Shown piece by piece: positions 24,093 to 31,814 of a stretch of 64,000 bases of DNA. Where the stretch lies: assembly GCA_963825315.1 (NCBI GenBank), contig CAWGST010000002.1, forward strand, positions 806,001 through 870,000, written 5' to 3'. This DNA is from DASRLE01 sp963825315. GTDB taxonomy: Bacteria; Verrucomicrobiota; Verrucomicrobiia; Limisphaerales; Palsa-1400. The translations under genes and the position numbers were made by a program. The first letter of the stretch is position 1. Every line of letters begins with the position of its first letter. The notes beneath the pieces were generated by a model. That model saw only the letters and a list, made by a program, of their open reading frames with translations, did no database searches and had not been told where the DNA came from.

Positions 24093-24496
24093 CTAGCTAG
24101 GCTCCAGGGAGTGACTAGGATCAGGTTGACGGTTGAAGAAACGGCGAACCCACGGGTCGGCAGCCCTATCCCTGAGTTCGGCCGGCTTTCCTTGGGCGAT
24201 GATCCCCTTGGCGCCGGAGCCAAGCATCACGACACGGTCGGCGATGGAGTAAATGCTGGGCAACTCGTGGCTCACAATCACGAAGGTAAAGCCGAAGTGG
24301 TGCAGGCTTTTAATCAAGAGATCGATCCCGGCAGAAGTAATCGGGTCCAGTCCGGCGGACGGTTCGTCCAGGAACAGAATTCTAGGATCCAGCGCCATGG
24401 CGCGGGCGATGGCCGCCCGTTTCTGCATGCCGCCACTCAATTCGGCGGGCATTTTGTCCGCGGCGGCGCCCAGACCGACCAGCTTCAACCTGGCTA
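24093..24496 (-). pseudogene. MlaF-like ABC ATPase, 3' part
   Basis: This segment carries the C-terminal half of the ATPase: LSGGMQKRAAIARAMALDPRILFLDEPSAGLDPITSAG (signature motif, Walker B, D-loop), then IVSHELPSIYSIADRVVMLGSGAKGI (H-loop). It follows in the correct order from the 5' part at 24930-25316 once the IS630 fragment is removed, with one 8-bp duplication (CCTGGCTA). Alone it lacks Walker A. An internal ATG (MKLVGLGAAAD) could start a fragment, but a separate half-ATPase is unlikely to function. Confidence 0.8.
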
Positions 24497-24927
24497 GAGC
24501 GTTTTAAATAAAACTGTAGCCATTCCGTTGGGCCTGTGGTATAGGCAGTTCATGCGAACTTTATCGTTGGACCTGCGCGAACGGATTTTGGCTTCCTATG
24601 ACCTTGAAGAGGGGACTCGCGTGGAGGTCGGCGATCGTTACCGGGTTTCGCTGGGCATGGTCAAGAAGCTCTTGCAACAACGCCGGCGGACCGGGGAGAT
24701 CGGTCCGCGCCACCGTTTCTCCGGGCGCAAGCCGATGATCCTGGCGGCCCATCAGCGCCAGATGCGGACTCTATTGAATCAGAAGCCCGACCTGACCTTG
24801 AAAGAGCTGCGCGCCGGCTTGGAACTGGACTGTTCTCTGCCCGCCATCCACTACGTTCTGGCGAAGATGGGGCTGACATATAAAAAAAGACACTCCATGC
24901 CAGCGAGCAAGACCGTCCGGACATTGC
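24497..24927 (+). mobile_element. IS630 fragment, right part lost
   Basis: Starts with the same terminal repeat as the intact IS630 copy (GAGCGTTTTAAATAAAACTG), next to a TA, and continues through the HTH half of the transposase (24552-24924). It stops after CCGGACATTGC, so about 570 bp including the DDE half and the other terminal repeat are missing. It is flanked by an 8-bp direct repeat (CCTGGCTA at 24489-24496 and 24930-24937) rather than only TA. The retained portion is nearly identical to the copy at 13410-14409, so the deletion is recent. Confidence 0.85.
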
Positions 24928-24929
24928 AG

Positions 24930-25316
24930 CCTGGCTAAAGCAGCCACTTCCTTCAACGGATCCGGCAGTTCGGAGAACTCATCCAGCGGCAGCCGCACGT
25001 TCTCGAGGACCGTTATGGAGCCGAACAGCGCGCCACTCTGATACATCACGCCAAATTTGCGCAACAGCGCCAGTCTCTCTTTCCCCTGTGCAGCCACCAG
25101 GTTGCCCCCTTCGATCCATACCTCGCCGGACAAGGGCGGATAAAGCCCGATCATTGCCTTCATTAGCGTGCTTTTGCCTGAACCCGATGCGCCCAGGATC
25201 ACGAATACTTCGCCGCGCCTGACTTGAAAGTTTACGTTCTGGAGAATGACGTTGTCTCCATAACCGACGGTCAAGTCTTTGACGGAAATCGCGATGTCGT
25301 CAGGCGCATTCATCAT
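24930..25316 (-). pseudogene. MlaF-like ABC ATPase, 5' part
   Basis: From ATG 25316, overlapping the MlaE stop (ATGA). It encodes ISVKDLTVGYGDNVILQNVNFQVRRGEVFVILGASGSGKSTLMKAMIGLYPP with Walker A GASGSGKST, then GVMYQSGALFGSITVLENVRLPL containing the Q-loop. The frame is broken after VAALARLQ, where the IS630 fragment begins. MlaF energises lipid transport through MlaE; with the gene split, the system would be inactive unless another ATPase substitutes. Confidence 0.85.
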
Positions 25317-26452
25317 TTGAGAAGGAAAGAAATTGCGGAAAAGAAGGCATCCGCCACGATGATGAGCAGAAGGCTGGTGACGACGGCCCGCGTGGTCGAA
25401 AGGCCGACGGCACTCGGTCCCTGTTCGGTGCGCAGACCGTGCCAGCAACCTACGGCCGACACAATGACGCCAAAGACGGCGCTTTTGGCAATCCCGGCCC
25501 CGAGATCATTCAAGTGAACGCTGGATGCCAATTGATGTAAAATAAGTGGAAGCGTAAAACCCAATCCCAGCATGACGATCACGCCGCCGATCACCCCCAT
25601 GAGGATCGAGTAAAACGTGAGCAGCGGTGTCACAAACACTCCCGCCAGGATTCGCGGCACCACCAAAAAGGGGATGGGATCCAATCCGAAGGTCTTCAAC
25701 GCATTGAGTTCCTCATTAACCTTCATCGTGCCGATCTCGGCGGCGAATGAGGAACCTGACCGGCCCGCCAGCAGAATGGCCGTCATGAGCGGCCCCATGT
25801 CGCGAACCATCACCACCATGATGGTATTGGCGACGTATAGTTGCGCGCCAAATTCGGCCAGGCGCCGCGCCGACTCAAAGGCGATAATGAATCCCAGGAG
25901 CAAGCTCATCAGCGAAACGATCGGCACGGCGTTGGCACCCGCCAACTCAACGATGCGGCGTGTCTCCGCCCACCGGCTCCGTTTGGGATGGAAAATGCTG
26001 ACTGGTAGGCTGGCGATGATAGCGCCCAAAAAGACCATTTGCTCGTGGAATTCCATGGTCACTTGCCTAACCCACCGGCCAATTTTCTCCACGTAAGAGT
26101 CACGCTTGATCGCCGGGTACGGGTGGAAGGCTTGGGAGTCCTCCAAAGTGAGATCGCGGAAGATTTTCTCTAAATCAGCTTTCAATCCAAGCACCGAGAT
26201 GGTCGCCTGTGGCGTCATTCTTCCCATGTTGAGGTAGAGGAGCAAAGTCATGCCCGCGGCGTCGCACAAGCCGAGGCCGCTGACATCTACTTGGAGTGTC
26301 TCGACTTTCGTCCCTAGCAATTCCTTCTCCAGAAGGTTCCAGCAACCCACGACTGTCTGCTCATTCAGGCGGCCACGAAGAACCACGCGAACGAATCCGT
26401 CCGCCCTGACCTGCACGTCAGTTTCTAATTCATTCTGGGCGGCGGCTGTCAT
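25313..26452 (-). CDS. MlaE-type permease with N-terminal STAS (MlaB-like) domain
   Basis: 379 residues. Residues 1-110 form a STAS domain (VRVVLRGRLNEQTVVGCWNLLEKELL, LQVDVSGLGLCDAAGMTLLLYL), which in E. coli is the separate protein MlaB that regulates MlaF. Residues ~120-379 are the MlaE/YrbE permease: GANAVPIVSLMSLLLGFIIAF, RDMGPLMTAILLAGRSGSSFAAEIGTMKVNEELNALKTFGLDP, VVPRILAGVFVTPLLTFYS. Fusion of MlaB and MlaE is known in other phyla. It overlaps both neighbours by ATGA, HpnB upstream and MlaF downstream. Confidence 0.92.
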   Translation of the reverse strand: MTAAAQNELETDVQVRADGFVRVVLRGRLNEQTVVGCWNLLEKELLGTKVETLQVDVSGLGLCDAAGMTLLLYLNMGRMTPQATISVLGLKADLEKIFRDLTLEDSQAFHPYPAIKRDSYVEKIGRWVRQVTMEFHEQMVFLGAIIASLPVSIFHPKRSRWAETRRIVELAGANAVPIVSLMSLLLGFIIAFESARRLAEFGAQLYVANTIMVVMVRDMGPLMTAILLAGRSGSSFAAEIGTMKVNEELNALKTFGLDPIPFLVVPRILAGVFVTPLLTFYSILMGVIGGVIVMLGLGFTLPLILHQLASSVHLNDLGAGIAKSAVFGVIVSAVGCWHGLRTEQGPSAVGLSTTRAVVTSLLLIIVADAFFSAISFLLK

Positions 26453-27690
26453 GGTATGTCCATCCTGCTTGCTAATGAGCCAGCTTCATCGCAAACCGGA
26501 CCGTCCGGCATCTCATTGGAATAAAAGCTTCGACAGAAGCGTGCCCGCCACGTCTGCGGCTGCCCCGCAGTCCGCCCTTTCCACATCCCGCCCCGCCCCA
26601 AGTAATACATGCCCGCCGAATACACCGTCGCCCCCAGATAGAACACCGCGATCAACGGCAATAGCGGCGCCCAGAACCACGGCCGCCCGTAATACCGCAC
26701 CGCCGGCCAGTATGCCGCCGTCATGATCAGCCACGCCAGCGTGCCCATGCCGCTCGCCGCCCCGCGCAGACCCGCCAGCGCCAATACCGGCGGCGTTAGA
26801 AAGGTCAACACCAACCCGAGCACCGTCCCCGCGAGCAGCAACGGCGAATAACCCAACTGCGTATACGCCGTCCGCGAAATCATCTGCCCGACTTCGCCAA
26901 ACGTTCCATACTCCCGAATGCTGTGGATGCAGTCTCCCAGCCCCAACCACACCCGCCCGCCCTTGCGCTTCACCTCTCGAGCTAGCGAACAGTCGTCAAT
27001 CAGTTCTCTGCGAATCCGCGCTATCCCGCCGATCCGCTCCAGCGCCTCCCGCCGGATGAGAATGCATCCCCCAGCCGCTCCGGCAGTCTCACGACCCGCC
27101 ATCGCAATCCATTCCGGTGGATAGAGCAGGAAAAAGAAGAACACAAACGCCGGGATCAGTGCTTGCTCCGCCCAGGTCCCGCAGTGCAAGCGCACCATGT
27201 AAGAGACCAGGTCGTAGCCGCCCTCACGCGCCCGCGCCACCAGCCCCGCCACCGAATCCGGCGGATGGACGATGTCCGCGTCCGTCAGGAGCAAATACTC
27301 GCCGTGCGCCATGGCAACTCCTTGCGCTACGGCCCACATTTTCCCACCCCAGTCGGTCGGCAGTGGCCCCGCCGTCACTACGTCCACACTTGGAGCTGCG
27401 GCTCGCGCCACCCGCGCCGTGCCATCCTCGCTCCCATCGTCCACCAGCACGATGCGAAACTCGCCCCCGTACGCTTGCGCCGCCAGCGATTTCATGGCCC
27501 GGCCCACCACCCCGGCTTCGTTGCGTGCCGGCACTACTGCTGTGACCGAGGGCATTGCACCATCCCGCGGCGGAACCGGGGCCGCCGTCGACATCCGCCA
27601 GAACCACCCCCGGGCAAACAGCAGATAAACCCAAATCCCCAGCGACATCCCGGCAATTAGTGTGGTCGTCAATGTGGATAAGGCGGGCAT
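26449..27690 (-). CDS. hpnB: HpnB-type glycosyltransferase family 2, hopanoid-associated
   Basis: 413 residues from ATG 27690. This start is chosen because AAGGAG lies seven bases upstream; a TTG at 27711 overlapping the CBM48 stop is the alternative. An N-terminal membrane helix precedes the GT-A domain: VTAVVPARNEAGVVGRAMKSL, VLVDDGSEDGT, LLLTDADIVHPPDS (DxD-like metal site) and ELIDDCSLAREVKRKGG. PPEWIAMAGRETAGAAGGCILIRREALERIGG is characteristic of HpnB. Three or four C-terminal helices follow. HpnB is associated with hopanoid side-chain or glycolipid assembly. Its translational coupling to an Mla importer suggests linked handling of membrane lipids. Confidence 0.88.
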   Translation of the reverse strand: MPALSTLTTTLIAGMSLGIWVYLLFARGWFWRMSTAAPVPPRDGAMPSVTAVVPARNEAGVVGRAMKSLAAQAYGGEFRIVLVDDGSEDGTARVARAAAPSVDVVTAGPLPTDWGGKMWAVAQGVAMAHGEYLLLTDADIVHPPDSVAGLVARAREGGYDLVSYMVRLHCGTWAEQALIPAFVFFFFLLYPPEWIAMAGRETAGAAGGCILIRREALERIGGIARIRRELIDDCSLAREVKRKGGRVWLGLGDCIHSIREYGTFGEVGQMISRTAYTQLGYSPLLLAGTVLGLVLTFLTPPVLALAGLRGAASGMGTLAWLIMTAAYWPAVRYYGRPWFWAPLLPLIAVFYLGATVYSAGMYYLGRGGMWKGRTAGQPQTWRARFCRSFYSNEMPDGPVCDEAGSLASRMDIP

Positions 27691-27707
27691 AATTGATCTC
27701 CTTGCGT

Positions 27708-28031
27708 TCAACTCACGGCGATCAGGGAGGCTTTGGGAAAACCGTCAGCTTGCGCCGTTCCGGCTGCTCGCGGATCAAGTGTCGGCACGCCATCCACCAG
27801 AAACAGGTATTGATGATGGCCATGCGTCAACGCCGCTTCGACGAACCACCATCCATCCTCCCGACGCCGCATGGGGTGTGCGTTTGGACGCCACTGGTTG
27901 AAATCCCCAATCAGACTCACCGATTTGGCGTCCGGTTTTGCGTAATAAAAATGCACCGGCTTGGCCATGTCGTTTGCCGAATAAGGCGACCGAACCGGCC
28001 GTTCAGGAATTGTGTTCAGGACGATATTCAT
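27708..28031 (-). CDS. Stand-alone CBM48/AMPK-type glycogen-binding protein
   Basis: 107 residues: SVSLIGDFNQWRPNAHPMRRREDGWWFVEAALTHGHHQYLFLVDG is the glycogen-binding core and closely parallels the protein at 15370-15672. A short N-terminal extension (IPERPVRSPYSANDMAKP) has no known function; an internal ATG at 27968 could be the start. It sits between the thioredoxin-like gene and hpnB in the sigma-54-driven operon, so glycogen binding is somehow tied to envelope functions or simply to the same stress response. Confidence 0.8.
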   Translation of the reverse strand: MNIVLNTIPERPVRSPYSANDMAKPVHFYYAKPDAKSVSLIGDFNQWRPNAHPMRRREDGWWFVEAALTHGHHQYLFLVDGVPTLDPRAAGTAQADGFPKASLIAVS

Positions 28032-28073
28032 TTTTGGGTCTCTTTGATTTGTTGTTCATTGGATGCATAGGGC

Positions 28074-28433
28074 TTACTGGGAAAAAGGTTTGAGTTTGGC
28101 CAGAATGGCCTCCTTGGTCGCGGTGCCAACGATGCGCAAGCAAGGATTACCTCGGACAAAACAGAGCAGCGTTGGAACCGACTGAATCTCGTACCAAAGA
28201 CTAAGGTCGAGACTGTCATCCGCATTGACCTTGACCACTTTGAGCTTTCCCGCGCAGGCGCTGGCTAGTTCTTGAAGCACGGAATCGAAGACCTGGCATG
28301 GCCGGCTCCAAGGCGCCCAGAACTCGACAAGGACCGGTTGGGTCGATTCCAAGACTTCCGCCTTGAAATCTTCGGCTGCGATTGCGAGCAGTGCTCCTTT
28401 TTGGGTGTTCACGTTTTCGGATTTGTTAAACAT
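28074..28433 (-). CDS. Thioredoxin-like protein with WSRPC active site
   Basis: 119 residues from ATG 28433. The thioredoxin fold is clear: PVLVEFWAPWSRPCQVFDSVLQELA, KLKVVKVNADDSLDLSLWYEIQSVPTLLCF (with the cis-Pro VPT). The active site reads W-S-R-P-C instead of W-C-G-P-C, so the first, nucleophilic cysteine is missing and normal disulfide reduction is not expected; a single-cysteine chaperone, sensor or glutathione-linked role is possible. A second copy at 59217-59537 has the same WSRPC. A strong sigma-54 promoter lies so close (predicted +1 near 28436) that translation would be nearly leaderless. Confidence 0.82.
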   Translation of the reverse strand: MFNKSENVNTQKGALLAIAAEDFKAEVLESTQPVLVEFWAPWSRPCQVFDSVLQELASACAGKLKVVKVNADDSLDLSLWYEIQSVPTLLCFVRGNPCLRIVGTATKEAILAKLKPFSQ

Positions 28434-28445
28434 CACCAACCTATA

Positions 28446-28462
28446 ATGCACAGGCTGTGCCA
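28446..28462 (-). promoter_or_regulatory. Sigma-54 promoter of the thioredoxin-CBM48-hpnB-mla operon
   Basis: TGGCACAGCCTGTGCAT on the minus strand has GG and GC ten bases apart and a near-consensus -24 box. Predicted transcription start is about three bases before the thioredoxin-like ATG. Confidence 0.75.
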
Positions 28463-28533
28463 CGGTGTGGGCAAAAACGTAACACGCTCAGCGACACGGT
28501 GTTGCACACGGACTGGCCAGTTTCCGCCGGGGT

Positions 28534-28562
28534 CAGGAATTTGAACAACACGAAAAATCGTG
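28534..28562 (-). promoter_or_regulatory. Enhancer-like site (UAS) of the regulon
   Basis: On the minus strand ATTTTTCGTGTTGTTCAAAT matches the recurrent core (TTTCG, then GTTC and an A/T-rich flank). It is 72-100 bases upstream of the -24 box at 28462, in the gap behind the degraded htrA gene. Confidence 0.55.
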
Positions 28563-28580
28563 TGACGTTCGCGGGCGGAT

Positions 28581-29503
28581 TCATGGCTCTAAATCCTCTA
28601 TGATGACGAAATGACTGCCGCTGTTGCTCCAGACCCGCAACAGCGTGCGCTTGTCCTTGGCATTTTGCGTCAGCCGCGACGCCTCCCCGGCGTTCCTGAC
28701 TTCCTGGCGATTGATAGATTGAATAACATCCCCGGGCCGGAGACCTGCTTCCGCGGCCGCCGAAGCAGCGTAGAGATCGAACACGACCGCCCCCTGCACA
28801 TCACTGGGAATTTTGAGCAACTGCCTGAGTTCGCTATTGAGCTCACCTATAAATACGCCCTGTAGCGCGCCGGGATCCCTTTCCCGGATAGATCGATCCA
28901 CCTTCGCGAGGCGAGTCTTACTAGATGGATCGCCGATGGTGACCCGAAGCAGCTTAGACGAGCCGTCGCGCAGAACCTCAACCGGGACGATCTGACCAGG
29001 CCTGGCTTCTGTCACCGAGAGCATCAACTGACGCGCGTCAAGCACCTCCTTGCCGTCGAACCGCGAAATCACATCTCCGACCTTGAACCCGGCCTGCTCG
29101 GCAGGTCCGTTCGGCGAAACACCGCCCACCAGCACACCGGTGGCATCGTGAAGCTTGAATTCTGTGGCGAGCTTGAGCGTCAGGTCCTGAGTCTCGACCC
29201 CGAGATAGCAACGCTATCGGATTTCAGCGCGGTGACAATTCTCACCACAGCGGGTGAAACCCTTTTGACTGTCGGCGCGAAGGTTTCGAATGTCCCATCG
29301 AAACGCTGCGCTGGAAATTCATTAACTGGCTGGTTGAGCGTCTCGCCGCACTGCCCGGCCTCGGTTGTGGGATCCAGTTGGCCCCCCAGGGCCAATGTCG
29401 CGTTCACGAGGACGATGCCTAACGTCAGCAGCGATTGTGGTCTGTGAATCTGTATTCTCATATCTTTCATTGTGGTCAGCCTCATGCCGTCTAAAGTCTT
29501 CAT
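28581..29503 (-). pseudogene. HtrA/DegP-like protease with the catalytic domain deleted
   Basis: The N-terminal frame (from ATG 29503, or 29470/29461) encodes a signal segment (PQSLLTLGIVLVNATLALGG) and FAPTVKRVSPAVVRIVTALK, which is the start of the trypsin-like domain. The next codons jump directly, and in another frame, to YLGVETQDLTLKLATEFKL and LVGGVSPNGPAEQAGFKVGDVI, the end of the protease domain and first PDZ domain. A second PDZ follows (VVFDLYAASAAAEAGLRPGDVIQSINRQEV). The His, Asp and Ser catalytic residues are all gone. PDZ part 28581-29135 could be made from an internal ATG, but would lack a signal peptide. Confidence 0.82.
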
Positions 29504-29537
29504 TTTTACGACAGGTCCGGGTCGTGGTTGAAAGCTT

Positions 29538-29554
29538 AAACATTTTCTGTGCCA
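29538..29554 (-). promoter_or_regulatory. Sigma-54-like promoter of the htrA remnant
   Basis: TGGCACAGAAAATGTTT on the minus strand: perfect -24 box, GT in place of GC at -12. The same variant occurs at 31683-31701, and about 150 bp around the two sites are recognisably similar. Confidence 0.6.
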
Positions 29555-29637
29555 CGTTTGGGTAATGCGCCGTTTCCTTTGCAGATGCGCCATTTGTGCA
29601 ACTTCCCGCGTCGCAATTTCTTCACAGAACCCCGTAT

Positions 29638-29664
29638 GAGATTTCGTGCATTCGGAAATTCGTG
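29638..29664. promoter_or_regulatory. Enhancer-like site between htrA and the K+ channel
   Basis: GAGATTTCGTGCATTCGGAA plus ATTCG matches the recurrent core. It is about 85-110 bases from the htrA -24 box and 70-95 bases from the channel promoter at 29734, so one site could serve both divergent promoters. Confidence 0.55.
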
Positions 29665-29733
29665 TGCCATCTCCGGCACGATGTCCGGCAAGCAAGTCCC
29701 TGGGAATGATTGGCTTGCGTGCCAGATTAGGTG

Positions 29734-29751
29734 TTGGCACGCGATCTGATT
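29734..29751 (+). promoter_or_regulatory. Sigma-54-like promoter of the K+ channel gene
   Basis: TTGGCACGCGATCTGATT: perfect -24 half, CTGATT at -12, the same variant as the DUF883 promoter. Predicted start near 29761, 56 bases before the GTG start. Confidence 0.6.
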
Positions 29752-29816
29752 ATGGAACCTCGATTGCGGGATGAGGGAAAGAATATGATTAAAGAATTTG
29801 ATGGAGAGCTACTACT

Positions 29817-30527
29817 GTGCATGGGCGGTCGAGCTTCGCCACGGATCGCAGGTTTGGGCCGCGGGTATCCGCTGGCCGGTTCCTTGCGGCCTTGGTGCTT
29901 ATGCTGGTCGCTACACCTTTTGTTGAGGGCTTGAAGCAGGGCCAGCTTTACGAAGCGGTGCTGTTTACGGTGGTGATGTGCACGGGTTTAATCGCCAGTG
30001 GTTCCCGCCGAAGACTGGCATTCGCGCTGGTGAGCTTCGTGCTCGTCGCTATATGGCTGAACCAACTCTGGCCCCGGGCATGCCCAGCACTGACATTTAT
30101 TTTGCCTGGAATGGCATTTCTCGTCGTGGTTACAGCATCCCTGTTGCGGTTTGTACTTCGAGCCAAACAGGTCGATGCGGAGGTACTTTGTGCCGGCATT
30201 TCTGTTTATCTAATCTTGGGATTGCTCTGGGGTCTGGCCTACACTCTGGTGGCGCAAGTAAACCCCAACGCGTTCTCCTTCAGCACCCGCTCGGAAACGG
30301 CGGCCACGATGAGCGGGTTCACTGCCATCTATTTCAGTTTCATAACCCTGGCGACGCTGGGGTACGGCGATATCACCCCCGCTACTAATGTCGCGAGGAT
30401 GCTGGCTATGCTTGAGGCGATGACCGGCACGCTCTTCGTCGGTGTCATGATCGCCCGCCTGGTTTCTCTTTACTCCGCCTCGGGGCAGAGTCAGACGCCG
30501 GCCCACGACGAAGGCCAGAGCAACTAG
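29817..30527 (+). CDS. Two-pore-helix potassium channel-type membrane protein
   Basis: 236 residues from a GTG at 29817 preceded by GGAGAG. Hydrophobic helices include FLAALVLMLVATPFVEG, LYEAVLFTVVMCTGLIA, ALTFILPGMAFLVVVTASLL and AEVLCAGISVYLILGLLWGLAYTLVA. The pore loop reads FTAIYFSFITLATLGYGDITP with the selectivity filter TLGYGD, followed by the last pore helix MLAMLEAMTGTLFVGVMIARLVSLY. This is the Ion_trans_2 architecture with two extra helices in front. No cytoplasmic gating domain (RCK or cyclic-nucleotide) is attached. It is divergent from the htrA remnant. Confidence 0.88.
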   Translation: MHGRSSFATDRRFGPRVSAGRFLAALVLMLVATPFVEGLKQGQLYEAVLFTVVMCTGLIASGSRRRLAFALVSFVLVAIWLNQLWPRACPALTFILPGMAFLVVVTASLLRFVLRAKQVDAEVLCAGISVYLILGLLWGLAYTLVAQVNPNAFSFSTRSETAATMSGFTAIYFSFITLATLGYGDITPATNVARMLAMLEAMTGTLFVGVMIARLVSLYSASGQSQTPAHDEGQSN

Positions 30528-30540
30528 ACGTAATCTTCAG

Positions 30541-31612
30541 TTATGATTCACCGAATCGCTTTGCACAGATTTCGAGGAGAGCGCTCGTAGCCGTAAGGAT
30601 CACTGGCCCAAGCACGAGTCCACTCCAGCCAAAGAGCAGGAGGCCGCCCACGAGGGCGACGAAGATACTTACTGAGGGGACCCTCAGCCGGTCATGCACC
30701 ATGACCGGATAGAGGAAATTCTCGATCGCGCGGACCAGCAGACTGCCCAGGGCAGCTACGCCGAGAGCTTCCCCCCACCTGCCCTCCAGTCCGAGATACA
30801 CCGCTGCCGGGAGCCAAAGGACAAAGGTATCTACCACCGGCACGAATGCGAATACCGCCGCCACCAGGGCCCAGAACCATGGCGAAGGAACCCCCAGCCA
30901 CCAAAACATCAGCCCACCGAGCACACCCTGGAGCGCGGAGAGCGCGAGCATGCCGTAGAGGGTCGCATGAATCGTGTCATTGACCCGGCAAAAGAGAGTG
31001 TTGGTCTCGCTTTCGCCCAAGGGCAAGAACGAACGGATGGCCTTGAGCACGCGAAATCGATCGCGAAGAAAATAGAATAAAAAATACAACGTCAGGCAAA
31101 CCTGAACGGCCGCGATGGCTGATTCCTTTACCAACCTGGAGAGGAGGGTCTTCAACCAGGTCGTGGCCATCGAGGCATTTTCCGGCGAACTAACCTGCCG
31201 TTCAATCAAAGCTAGAAAGTGAGCTAATTGCGGATGTTGGTCGCCAAGAGATGTGCCATTTACCGGCTGCGATTTGTTTTTGAATGTTTTCCGGGACCGA
31301 GGTGGCTTGTTCCGCGAGCTTTTGCGCAAACCACGTCGCAGGGACCACGACGAGCAATCCAATGATGACCAGAGAAAACGCCGCCGCCAGGTTCGGCCTT
31401 CTCACTCTTGCCTCGATCCATTGATGCAACGGGTTGAAGACTACCGCCAGCGCGCCAGCCCAGACCAGGGATGGAATGCAAGGCTGGGCTAAACGGAAGC
31501 ATAAGTAGATGCCAACCGCCGCCAGCAGTGCTAACGCAATCGCCCGAATGCGAGTGCGGGACCACCCTCCATTCTCGCTCATGGAGGTTTCGTTTGAACT
31601 GAACTGTTTCAT
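30541..31612 (-). pseudogene. AI-2E/PerM-family transporter, frameshifted
   Basis: The first frame (31612 to about 31255) encodes the N-terminal helices IRAIALALLAAVGIYLCFRL, LVWAGALAVVFNPLHQWIEARV and LVIIGLLVVVPATWFAQKL. The second frame continues ATTWLKTLLSRLVKESAIAAVQVCLTLYFLFYFLRDR, then LSALQGVLGGLMFWWLGVPSPWFWALVAAVFAFVPVVDTFVLWLP and GWSGLVLGPVILTAT, the conserved C-terminal AI-2E block. Everything needed for a normal ~350-residue protein is present except for a single shift near 31250. Such proteins export small molecules or drive Na+/H+ exchange. A sequencing error cannot be excluded. A 21-codon upstream ORF overlaps its start. Confidence 0.78.
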
Positions 31613-31674
31613 GTTGAGACGGGACCCGCGTGACCTTCGGAAGTCTCATTCTTACGATCAGTGCAGGTCGTCAT
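31609..31674 (-). CDS. 21-residue upstream ORF coupled to the AI-2E gene
   Basis: The ATG at 31674 falls within about one base of the predicted sigma-54 start site, and the reading frame (MTTCTDRKNETSEG...) ends in a TGA that overlaps the AI-2E ATG. Such an arrangement fits a leaderless leader peptide with translational coupling. There is no other evidence that it is translated. Confidence 0.35.
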   Translation of the reverse strand: MTTCTDRKNETSEGHAGPVST

Positions 31675-31682
31675 GGAAGGCC

Positions 31683-31701
31683 CTACACATCTTCCGTGCC
31701 A
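31683..31701 (-). promoter_or_regulatory. Sigma-54-like promoter of the AI-2E gene
   Basis: TGGCACGGAAGATGTGTAG on the minus strand has a perfect -24 box and GT at -12; flanking sequence is similar to the htrA promoter region at 29509-29660. Confidence 0.6.
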
Positions 31702-31781
31702 GGTCTGGAGAATTCGCCGTTTCCCTTGCAGGTGGGCTAGTTATGCAGCTTCCCTCCTTCGGAATGTCCCCACAGAACTCA

Positions 31782-31810
31782 CGCGAGTTTTCGTGTGTTC
31801 AAAAAATCGC
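31782..31810. promoter_or_regulatory. Enhancer-like site (UAS) of the regulon
   Basis: CGCGAGTTTTCGTGTGTTCA followed by an A-tract and ATCG matches the recurrent motif, 80-110 bases upstream of the -24 box at 31701 and immediately after the response-regulator stop codon. Confidence 0.55.
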
Positions 31811-31814
31811 ACCG

